Origin: an uncultured Roseburia sp.
GTDB lineage: Bacteria; Bacillota; Clostridia; Lachnospirales; Lachnospiraceae
Assembly: GCA_934307185.1 (NCBI GenBank)
Contig: CAKRCJ010000030.1
Location: 1 to 13,617 of the forward strand
Direction: 5' to 3'
Length of the DNA: 13,617 nucleotides
Positions within the stretch are counted from its first letter, which is position 1. The number at the start of each line of letters is the position of its first letter. This document shows, piece by piece, positions 1 to 6,104 of the stretch. A model generated the notes under the pieces. It was not told the DNA's origin and made no database searches. It saw nothing but the letters and a program-made list of their open reading frames with translations. Position numbers and translations under genes: made by a program.

Positions 1-100
1 TCGTAATGTCCGGTGCAGGAAAATCTAATTACAGGGCAGGTACTTTTCAACGGAATACAAACCATAAAATGCAGCCTGAAAATCTGTGGCACAAAGACCT

Positions 101-476
101 TAAACCGGAGTTAGATAACGTAGGTTTGCAGATTTTGCGGCTATCGCTCACAGTATAAATTGCGGCAGCAGGAAAGGAATTTTACAATTTAACGATAAAC
201 TACGGAAAAAGAAAACAGACCGGAGCAAATATTGATTTCTTTATGCGCTATGGAGATAAGACTCTGAGTTTTCATGGAAGCCATTGCTGAACATGAAAAC
301 TCTGCTTAGAGGCTTATCGGAATGTCCTGCGCATAGAAATGCAATAGTTGCTCCGGTCTGTTTTCTTTTCTTGAAGTGTAAAAATAAATTGTAAAATTTC
401 TTTCCTGCTGCCGTTCGTTACTTCAAGACGATAGCCGCAAAATCTGCAGCACTACGCTACCTAACCTCCGGTTTTA
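101..476. repeat. Long imperfect palindrome (fold-back element or structured RNA)
   Basis: The two halves of this stretch are reverse complements of each other almost end to end, centred near 288. Clean paired blocks are 127-146 with 429-448 (20 identical bases), 207-228 with 348-369 (22 bases), and an inner stem 266-276 with 292-302 closing a loop of about 15 bases. Between them are further pairings (100-109 with 467-476, 162-175 with 401-414, 179-191 with 385-397) and short internal loops. No convincing reading frame lies inside. The 207-228/348-369 stem is followed by a T-rich run on both strands, so it could stop transcription in either direction. It may be a MITE-like insertion made almost wholly of its inverted repeats, or a large structured RNA. 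The sequence alone does not decide, and I see no clear target-site duplication. Confidence 0.8.
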
Positions 477-2279
477 CTCAATGTATTGATAGTACTCCTG
501 CAAATATTTCTCCACAATATCAAATGGCGCCGGTCCAATGGAAAGCACCGCCTGATGGAAAGATTTATCGTTATAATTATTAATATTTTTCAGTGAAGTT
601 TCCTTCTTCAGTTCTTCAAATTCCAGAAAACCCACATAATACTTCAGATAATGTGTCGGTTCCTCTACAATCAGCTCAAAAACGCTTTGAATGGCATCGT
701 CATTTGTAATGCCATAATTGTGCCAGAATTCTTTGGTATCGTCGAAAGACCAGCCTTCATAATGAATACCAATGTCTGTTGTAGCGTAAAGGCTTAAGGT
801 TGCATTCTGGTTAAGTTCTAAAATAGTGGCAACATCATCGTCAAGCTCTGCATAATGATAAGATAAAAGCTCAACATAAGTTGCCCAGCCTTCCACATAG
901 CCGGAATAATTTAAAACAGAACGGACAGGGGCGAGTCCTGCATCATAACTCATGACTGTCTGATACAGATGTCCCGGAAAACCTTCGTGAGCTAATGTTG
1001 TAAAATAAGTAATATCTGAGGTATCCGTTGCTTCATTAATATAAATGGAGTTATTGGAGTAATCATCAATCGGTGCGGTAACATAAAATGCCGGTGCAAG
1101 ATAGTCTGCCACACAGTCAGCAATATAATTGACGGTAAAGTTTGTTTCGGGAGCAGCAGGAAAATCGGAAAGCATAGCCTGTTGCAGTTTATTTAAAGTG
1201 GTAGTGGAATCTGTTGGGGTAAGAGCTACTTCGGAAGCCAAATCCAAGATTTCAGGGTTGTCGTTCAAAAGGTCGGAAGATTCCTGTAAAACCTTGGAAC
1301 GCTCCTTTGAAATTCTGTTTTCCAGTTCCTTTACGGTTGAGGAGGAACCGGTATTATAATACACAAGGTATTCATAGTATTGTTTTCCATCCGGAAAATA
1401 GCAGAGCCCTTTATCATTTGTGCCGGAGCCTTTTAATTTCTCCATGGCATCTGCCAGGTTTTCATAAGCCGGGATAATATGTTCTGCCAACATTTTTTCA
1501 TTTTCTAACTTATACTGCTCGGCTTCTGACTGTGAAAGACCAGACAGCTTATCTATGCGGCTGTTAAAAGTCTCTATCAGGTAATGGTTATCTGCATCTG
1601 CGACAAATGCTTTGCACTGATCAATAATTGTGTCGCAGGCAAAATCGGACATAAACAGCCCGGCATCCGCTTTTTCACGTTCAAAATCGATAATCTGGTC
1701 CATGTAACTATCCGTAAGCGAAATCAGTGTAAGGTAATCCTCCACATCTTTTTGGCTGTGAAAAGAATATTCTTCGAATAAAATCGGAAGCTGCGCCTGT
1801 GTTCCGGTCGAGGTGCGGAGCGGTTCGTCATACAGATACAGGTCAGCCATATTCAGTTGAAGTGTCAGGTAATCGGATAAAAGGTCATAAGTCAGCTTCT
1901 GATTAGTGGAAAGGCTGTCATAAGAAAATGATTTCAAAACAGACAGATAATTCTCAATGCGGGCATTACTGTCTTTTGCCGCATCATCTGAAAGGTCTCC
2001 TAAGGTAACCGGATAATCTGTAATACCGAAATTTTCGGGATTGGCAAGAGTGTAGTGCAGATTAATCGTGTTGCTTGTTACTTCAGTTACAAAAATATCG
2101 TTTAAAAAATTGTCAAAGGACCGGGAGACTTCCGTGTCAGGCACGGAGCCAGTCTGACTGGTATCTGTAAATTTCTGGGAAGCACATCCGGCAAAGAGAG
2201 ACAGTGAGAGAATGGCGCATACCGCAGCAGAACCCACTCTTTTAGCTGTAATAGTTTTCAAAACACGATTTCTTTTCAA
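474..2279 (-). CDS. DUF885-family putative zinc peptidase, lipoprotein
   Basis: The 601-residue product begins with a basic n-region (MKRNR), a hydrophobic stretch at about 17-30 and a lipobox ending at Cys32 (LFAGC), so it should be exported and lipid-anchored. The rest matches the DUF885 family, whose members are thought to be metallopeptidases. The zinc-type motif HEGFPGH lies at 431-437, followed by the typical YVEGWATY at 461-468 and a second HYEGW at 506-510. Full length suggests an intact gene. The start is a TTG: GTGAGG sits about 10 bases upstream on the minus strand and the signal peptide follows at once. It is transcribed alone, divergently from spmA. Its stop codon lies inside the right end of the 101-476 palindrome. 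Substrate is unknown; peptidase activity is inferred from the motif. Confidence 0.88.
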   Translation of the reverse strand: MKRNRVLKTITAKRVGSAAVCAILSLSLFAGCASQKFTDTSQTGSVPDTEVSRSFDNFLNDIFVTEVTSNTINLHYTLANPENFGITDYPVTLGDLSDDAAKDSNARIENYLSVLKSFSYDSLSTNQKLTYDLLSDYLTLQLNMADLYLYDEPLRTSTGTQAQLPILFEEYSFHSQKDVEDYLTLISLTDSYMDQIIDFEREKADAGLFMSDFACDTIIDQCKAFVADADNHYLIETFNSRIDKLSGLSQSEAEQYKLENEKMLAEHIIPAYENLADAMEKLKGSGTNDKGLCYFPDGKQYYEYLVYYNTGSSSTVKELENRISKERSKVLQESSDLLNDNPEILDLASEVALTPTDSTTTLNKLQQAMLSDFPAAPETNFTVNYIADCVADYLAPAFYVTAPIDDYSNNSIYINEATDTSDITYFTTLAHEGFPGHLYQTVMSYDAGLAPVRSVLNYSGYVEGWATYVELLSYHYAELDDDVATILELNQNATLSLYATTDIGIHYEGWSFDDTKEFWHNYGITNDDAIQSVFELIVEEPTHYLKYYVGFLEFEELKKETSLKNINNYNDKSFHQAVLSIGPAPFDIVEKYLQEYYQYIE

Positions 2280-2325
2280 ACTTAAAATACCTCACTTTAT
2301 ATACTAGAATAAAAAGCCTGATTTT

Positions 2326-2355
2326 ATTATATCTAATTAGCATATCATATGTAAA
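2326..2355 (-). promoter_or_regulatory. Sigma-A-type promoter for the DUF885 gene
   Basis: On the minus strand TTTACA (2350-2355) and a perfect TATAAT (2326-2331) are separated by 18 bases. They lie about 45-75 bases upstream of the TTG start at 2279, which is a normal distance. Confidence 0.65.
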
Positions 2356-2391
2356 GCCTTCTGAAAATATGAAAACAAACAGTAACAGCGG

Positions 2392-2419
2392 TGATATAAA
2401 AATGAAGCGTGCATATATT
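2392..2419 (+). promoter_or_regulatory. Candidate sporulation (sigma-E-like) promoter of spmA
   Basis: TGATATA (2392-2398) and CATATATT (2412-2419), 13 bases apart, resemble the KMATATT and CATACAHT elements of mother-cell sigma-E promoters. They sit about 30 bases ahead of the spmA start. In Bacillus subtilis spmA and spmB belong to a sigma-E-controlled operon, which makes the match plausible. No good sigma-A promoter is seen in this position. The assignment is an inference from two short matches. Confidence 0.4.
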
Positions 2420-2448
2420 AGCATTAAACCGCATGAAAAAGGGATTGT

Positions 2449-3057
2449 ATGAATTATCTTTGGGCATTTATGATAATTTTCGGCATTATTTTTTCAGCAT
2501 TTCATGGAACACTTCCTGATGTCACGACAGCAGCACTTAATTCGGCAAAAGAAGCTGTAACACTCTGTGTTACAATGACAGGCGTGATGTCGTTCTGGGT
2601 GGGGCTTATGCGTATTGCAGAAACAGGAGGAATGATTGCCGGACTTACGAAAAAATTAAAGCCGCTTTTGAAATTTCTTTTTCCAGATATTCCAGAGGGA
2701 CATATTGCATATGAATATATAGCAGCAAATATGATTGCAAATGTTTTTGGGCTGGGCTGGGCAGCAACCCCGGCGGGACTAAAAGCAATGGAAAGCCTGG
2801 AAAATTTAGAAAATGACAGAAGAAAACAAAAAAGCAGAAAAGCTGTTCCAAAAGGAACCGCAAACCGGGAGATGTGCACTTTTCTGATTATTAATATTTC
2901 ATCGTTACAGCTGATACCGGTAAACATTATTGCCTATCGGAGCCAGTATGGAAGTGTAAATCCTACAGAAATTATAGGACCGGCAATTTTTGCAACTATA
3001 ATCAGCACGGTTGCTGCTGTTTTTTTCTGCAAAATAACAGAATTTATAAGAAAATGA
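2449..3057 (+). CDS. spmA: Spore maturation protein A (SpmA)
   Basis: The 202-residue membrane protein has about four to five hydrophobic segments (roughly 4-20, 38-58, 88-106, 141-162, 174-195). It carries the signature NMIANVFGLGWAATPAG at about 94-110, typical of SpmA and the related nucleoside-recognition (Gate) membrane proteins. SpmA acts with SpmB in dehydrating the spore core, and loss of either in Bacillus reduces spore heat resistance. A modest ribosome site (AAAGGG) precedes the ATG. The usual partner spmB is present but lies 1.8 kb downstream, after an inserted c-di-GMP gene. Family assignment is strong; the transported or sensed molecule is not known. Confidence 0.9.
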   Translation: MNYLWAFMIIFGIIFSAFHGTLPDVTTAALNSAKEAVTLCVTMTGVMSFWVGLMRIAETGGMIAGLTKKLKPLLKFLFPDIPEGHIAYEYIAANMIANVFGLGWAATPAGLKAMESLENLENDRRKQKSRKAVPKGTANREMCTFLIINISSLQLIPVNIIAYRSQYGSVNPTEIIGPAIFATIISTVAAVFFCKITEFIRK

Positions 3058-3086
3058 TTGTTACACAGGAAAATAAAGTTTATAAT
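3058..3086 (+). promoter_or_regulatory. Sigma-A-type promoter for the receiver/EAL gene
   Basis: TTGTTA (3058-3063) and a perfect TATAAT (3081-3086) are 17 bases apart, beginning directly at the spmA stop codon and ending about 40 bases before the next start. This gives the middle gene its own vegetative promoter, independent of sporulation control of spmA. Confidence 0.6.
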
Positions 3087-3124
3087 TTAAGAATAATATA
3101 TGCTATAAGATAAGGTAAATGTTT

Positions 3125-4783
3125 ATGAGAAATTCTATTTTAGTTGTAGATGACAGCAAATTAAACAGACAGACGTTTGCGGATATTTTAAAAAGCAAAT
3201 ATAAAGTAATTGAAGCGGAGAATGGTGCAGATGCGTTAAACCGTTTAGAGGAGAGCAGGGAAGAGATAATTCTTATTATTCTTGATATTGTCATGCCGAT
3301 TATGGATGGTTTTGTATTTATGCGGGAGATTAAAAAGGACGAACGGGCGAAGAATATACCAATTGTTGTAACAACGTTAGAGACAGATTTAGAGACGGAG
3401 AAGAAGTGTCTCGAATATGGTGTATGGGATTTTATTCCGAAAACATTCCATCCGGAGATTATCCGCTTCCGTGTGCTGAATACAATAAAAAGAAGTAAAG
3501 CACATTCGCTTGAGCATGATACGTTAACCGGACTTCATAATATGCAAAAGTTTTTTCAGAACACAAAAGATATGTTAGAATTGCATCCAGATATAAAATT
3601 TACCATTTTGCGGGTGGACATTGAGCGCTTTAAAATGATTAATAATTATTATGGAGACAAAGAAGGGGACAGACTGATTATTTACCTTGCCCGTGTTGTA
3701 GAGAATTTTGCAGAGCATATAGAGAATTGTACTTTTGGACGAATTAATGCAGATATTTTTGCAGTATGCCTTCCGACGGATGCACCGCAGATTAAAGAGT
3801 TTGGGGCACAGATTAAAAAGAAACTGAAAGAATATCATGCGGATTATTATTTACAGGCGGCAATCGGAATTTATGATATAGAAGATAACAGCATGGATAT
3901 GCGCAGAATAGTGGATCGTGCAACGATAGCTGCAAAGCAGTGCAAAGGGCAGTATATGATCCACGAAGCAAAGTACACGCCGGAAATAGGAGCAAAGCTT
4001 ATTCGCGAGCAGAACATTATTAACGAGATGGATCATGCGCTTGAGACAGAAGAATTTGTCGTATATTTTCAGCCGAAGTATGAGCTGGTTGACTACAGAC
4101 CATACGGAGCAGAGGCGTTGGTACGCTGGCAGAAGCCGGATGGAACGATGATTTCGCCTGGGGAGTTTATTCCGATTTTTGAGGCAAATGGTTTTATTAC
4201 GAAGCTGGATTATTATATATGGGAAAAGGTCTGCCAGTTTATTCAGAAAAGGTTGAAGCAGTACAAAAATATAAAACCGATTTCTGTTAATGTATCAAGG
4301 GTGAATTTATATAATTCAAGATTTGTAGAGTCATTGATTAATCTTGTGGAAAAATATAAAATACCGCCAAAGTACCTTAATCTTGAACTGACAGAGAGTG
4401 CTTTTTCTGATGATGCACAGCTAATGCAGAATACAGTGGATGAATTGCGCAGGGCAGGTTTTACCATTATGATGGACGATTTCGGAAGTGGGTATTCTTC
4501 CCTTAATGTATTAAAAGATATAAACCTTGATGTGCTTAAAATTGATATGCGGTTTTTGTCTAAAGGACCATCGGAAAGCCGTGGGGAAAAGATTTTAGAG
4601 GCAGTGATTAAAATGGCAAAATCACTTGATATGCCGGTCATTGCAGAGGGCGTGGAAGAAGAAAAACAGGTAAAGATGCTTAAGCGTCTCGGATGTGATT
4701 ATATTCAGGGCTATTATTTTGCAAAACCAATGCCGGAAAACCAATACCTGACACTTTTACAAAAGAACAGAAATAAAAAATAA
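3125..4783 (+). CDS. Response regulator with degenerate GGDEF and intact EAL domain (c-di-GMP phosphodiesterase)
   Basis: Three domains in order, numbered from the ATG at 3125. The receiver (3-120) has the acidic pair D9-D10, phospho-acceptor D54 in LDIVMP, T83/T84 and K106. The GGDEF domain (about 132-280) opens with HDTLTGLHN, but its active-site motif reads NADIF (208-212) in place of GGDEF, so it should not make c-di-GMP. The EAL domain (about 295-548) keeps E330 (EALVRW), N389, E421 in ELTES, D451-D452 (DDFG), K472, E508 (AEGVE) and Q528 (QGYYF), so it should hydrolyse c-di-GMP. This is therefore probably a phosphorylation-controlled phosphodiesterase, possibly with GTP-binding regulation by the dead GGDEF. 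An in-frame ATG at 3119 is only 3 bases from the AAGG site, while 3125 has a 9-base gap, so I prefer 3125. No partner histidine kinase is in the window. Confidence 0.92.
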   Translation: MRNSILVVDDSKLNRQTFADILKSKYKVIEAENGADALNRLEESREEIILIILDIVMPIMDGFVFMREIKKDERAKNIPIVVTTLETDLETEKKCLEYGVWDFIPKTFHPEIIRFRVLNTIKRSKAHSLEHDTLTGLHNMQKFFQNTKDMLELHPDIKFTILRVDIERFKMINNYYGDKEGDRLIIYLARVVENFAEHIENCTFGRINADIFAVCLPTDAPQIKEFGAQIKKKLKEYHADYYLQAAIGIYDIEDNSMDMRRIVDRATIAAKQCKGQYMIHEAKYTPEIGAKLIREQNIINEMDHALETEEFVVYFQPKYELVDYRPYGAEALVRWQKPDGTMISPGEFIPIFEANGFITKLDYYIWEKVCQFIQKRLKQYKNIKPISVNVSRVNLYNSRFVESLINLVEKYKIPPKYLNLELTESAFSDDAQLMQNTVDELRRAGFTIMMDDFGSGYSSLNVLKDINLDVLKIDMRFLSKGPSESRGEKILEAVIKMAKSLDMPVIAEGVEEEKQVKMLKRLGCDYIQGYYFAKPMPENQYLTLLQKNRNKK

Positions 4784-4790
4784 ATTTCAG

Positions 4791-4826
4791 ATAAAGAATA
4801 TGTTTTTGCATATTCTTTATTTTTTT
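4791..4826 (+). terminator. Intrinsic terminator after the EAL gene
   Basis: A perfect 12-bp stem (4791-4802 with 4809-4820) with a 6-base loop is followed by six T residues. The stem is AT-rich. It stands 8 bases after the EAL stop codon and upstream of spmB, so spmB probably needs its own start of transcription or read-through. Confidence 0.75.
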
Positions 4827-4855
4827 CGACTGCATATATATTTATAAATAAGAAG

Positions 4856-5401
4856 ATGGAGAAAAAATTGTCTGTAAAATTTTTACTGTTTCTTTCAGAG
4901 GTTACTATTCCATTACTTATTTTTTGTATTGTAGGGTATGGCATTTTAAATCATCAGCAGGTTTATGAAGAATTTATTGATGGTGCAAAAGATGGTTTTA
5001 AAACGGTAATCGGCATTATGCCGACATTAATTGGTCTTATGGTTGCTGTTGGAATACTGCGCGCCTCCGGATTTTTAGACTGCCTGTCTGCGCTTGGACA
5101 AAATCTGACAGAAAAGACAGGTTTTCCTGCGGAGCTTCTTCCGGTAACGATAATTAAAATGTTTTCCTCCTCTGCGGCAACCGGACTTTTACTGGATATT
5201 TATAAAGAATACGGTGCAGACTCTGCCCTTGGCAAAATGGCATCCGTGATGATGAGTAGTACGGAAACAATTTTTTATACAATGTCAGTTTATTTTATGT
5301 GCGTAAAAGTAAAAAAAACACGTTATACACTTGGGGGAGCATTGCTTGCAACCGTGGCGGGCACAATTGCAAGTGTTATCATTGTTTCGTATATGGGCTG
5401 A
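4856..5401 (+). CDS. spmB: Spore maturation protein B (SpmB)
   Basis: The 181-residue product is very hydrophobic, with segments at about 11-31, 48-70, 97-114, 134-150 and 158-178. It carries motifs typical of SpmB: KMFSSSAATGLLLDIYKEYG at 101-120 and MSSTETIFYTMSVYF at 133-147. Its length matches the family. It is the partner of SpmA in spore-core dehydration. The start is not certain. The ATG at 4856 has only AAGAAG close by, whereas GGAG at 4858-4861 is 6 bases ahead of an in-frame TTG at 4868 that would begin SVKFLLF. Unlike in most spore formers, it does not directly follow spmA. No clear promoter was found in the short gap after the terminator. Confidence 0.88.
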   Translation: MEKKLSVKFLLFLSEVTIPLLIFCIVGYGILNHQQVYEEFIDGAKDGFKTVIGIMPTLIGLMVAVGILRASGFLDCLSALGQNLTEKTGFPAELLPVTIIKMFSSSAATGLLLDIYKEYGADSALGKMASVMMSSTETIFYTMSVYFMCVKVKKTRYTLGGALLATVAGTIASVIIVSYMG

Positions 5402-5479
5402 AATTTTTGCATAAAAAGGAAAAATTTGAATATAATTTATTATAGATAATGATGCAGCAGGAAAAACGGCGGTGTAGAT

Positions 5480-5508
5480 TTGACATTTAAAGAGGAAAAG
5501 TCTATAAT
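5480..5508 (+). promoter_or_regulatory. Consensus sigma-A promoter of the initiator tRNA
   Basis: Perfect TTGACA (5480-5485), a 17-base spacer and perfect TATAAT (5503-5508). Transcription would start near 5515, about 17 bases before the tRNA. The 78 bases before it (5402-5479) are AT-rich, and I see no gene there. Confidence 0.85.
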
Positions 5509-5531
5509 AGATTTTGTTAAGAAAAGAATAT

Positions 5532-5605
5532 CGCGGGATGGAGCAGTCTGGAAGCTCGTCGGGCTCATAACCCGAAGGTCATAGGTTCAAATCCTATTCC
5601 CGCAA
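5532..5605 (+). tRNA. Initiator tRNA-fMet (anticodon CAT)
   Basis: A full cloverleaf can be drawn by eye. The acceptor stem is 5532-5538 with 5598-5604. The anticodon loop is CTCATAA (5564-5570) with CAT at 5566-5568, and the T arm is 5581-5597 with loop TTCAAAT. Two initiator hallmarks are present: an unpaired C1-A72 at the acceptor end, and three G:C pairs (GGG/CCC) next to the anticodon loop. The discriminator base is A5605. The 3' CCA is not encoded (CTA follows), so it must be added after transcription. Confidence 0.95.
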
Positions 5606-5614
5606 CTATTGCAG

Positions 5615-5650
5615 AAGCTGTCACACAGTAAAAAGTGTGGCAGCTTTTTT
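5615..5650 (+). terminator. Intrinsic terminator after tRNA-fMet
   Basis: A 12-bp stem (5615-5626 with 5635-5646, one G-T wobble) with an 8-base loop runs into a T tract. Together with the promoter at 5480 it makes the tRNA a single-gene unit of about 135 bases. Confidence 0.85.
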
Positions 5651-5665
5651 ACTTTAAGAATTTTG

Positions 5666-5718
5666 TTGACAATTTAGGTTTACAATTATAAACTTTAATT
5701 AGGTTTATAGTTATAGAC
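5666..5718 (+). promoter_or_regulatory. Promoter with two tandem BlaI/MecI-like operators
   Basis: TTGACA (5666-5671) is followed by TATAAA (5687-5692, spacer 15) or TAAACT (5689-5694, spacer 17) as the -10 element. Two 16-base dyads, 5678-5693 and 5703-5718, each read roughly GTTTAnnnttATAnAC. They form a 20-base direct repeat (5674-5693 and 5699-5718, 17 of 20 bases identical) with a 25-base period. One covers the -10 and the other the transcription start. This fits autorepression by the BlaI-type protein encoded next, whose relatives bind TACA/TGTA-type dyads. Confidence 0.65.
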
Positions 5719-5738
5719 TGATGGAGGGAGGTTTTTGT

Positions 5739-6101
5739 ATGGAGTATTCAAAATTATGTGACAGTGACTATCGTTTTATGTGTGTGGTGTGGGAGAATGC
5801 ACCGGTGAATTCGGGAGAGCTGGTAAAGCTTTGCAGTAAAAAGCTTGGCTGGAAAAAATCAACAACTTACACCGTAATACGGAAAATGTGTGAGAAGGGT
5901 TATATTTCAAATGAGGATGCCATAGTAAAAGTAATCCTGCCAAAAGAACAGGTGCAGGCAGAGGAGTCGGAGCAGTTTGTGGAGCGCACCTTTGCAGGTT
6001 CACTGCCGGGATTTATTACCGCTTTTTTAGGTGGAAAGAAAATTTCAAAAGAGGAAGCAGCGGAGTTAAAAAAACTGATTGATGAACACAGGGAGGATTA
6101 G
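5739..6101 (+). CDS. BlaI/MecI-family transcriptional repressor
   Basis: A 120-residue protein with the winged-helix fold of the penicillinase-repressor family. The DNA-binding part spans about 8-72, with VVWENAPVNSGELV at 16-29, KKSTTYTVIRKMCEKGYI at 39-56, and a wing near 58-68. The dimerisation tail ends in a charged helix. The start at 5739 is chosen because GGAGGGAGG (5723-5731) lies 7 bases ahead; an upstream in-frame ATG at 5721 overlaps that site. The stop codon is 3 bases before the M56 peptidase start, a typical pairing in which membrane proteolysis relieves repression. Operator-like dyads stand just upstream. The signal is probably not a beta-lactam, given the partner's outer domain. 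Confidence 0.9.
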   Translation: MEYSKLCDSDYRFMCVVWENAPVNSGELVKLCSKKLGWKKSTTYTVIRKMCEKGYISNEDAIVKVILPKEQVQAEESEQFVERTFAGSLPGFITAFLGGKKISKEEAAELKKLIDEHRED

Positions 6102-6104
6102 AAA

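Noticed and set aside
3..158. Open frame of about 51 codons running in from the left edge
   Set aside because: It matches no family I recognise, its end lies inside the palindrome arm, and an open run of this length is not unlikely by chance. It could be the tail of an upstream gene but I cannot support it.
5401..5427. Hairpin after spmB (5401-5408 with 5420-5427) as a terminator
   Set aside because: The stem is only A/T pairs and no T tract follows, so evidence is too weak.
5721..6101. Longer start for the BlaI-type repressor at 5721
   Set aside because: The ATG at 5721 overlaps the GGAGGGAGG ribosome site, which is correctly spaced for 5739.
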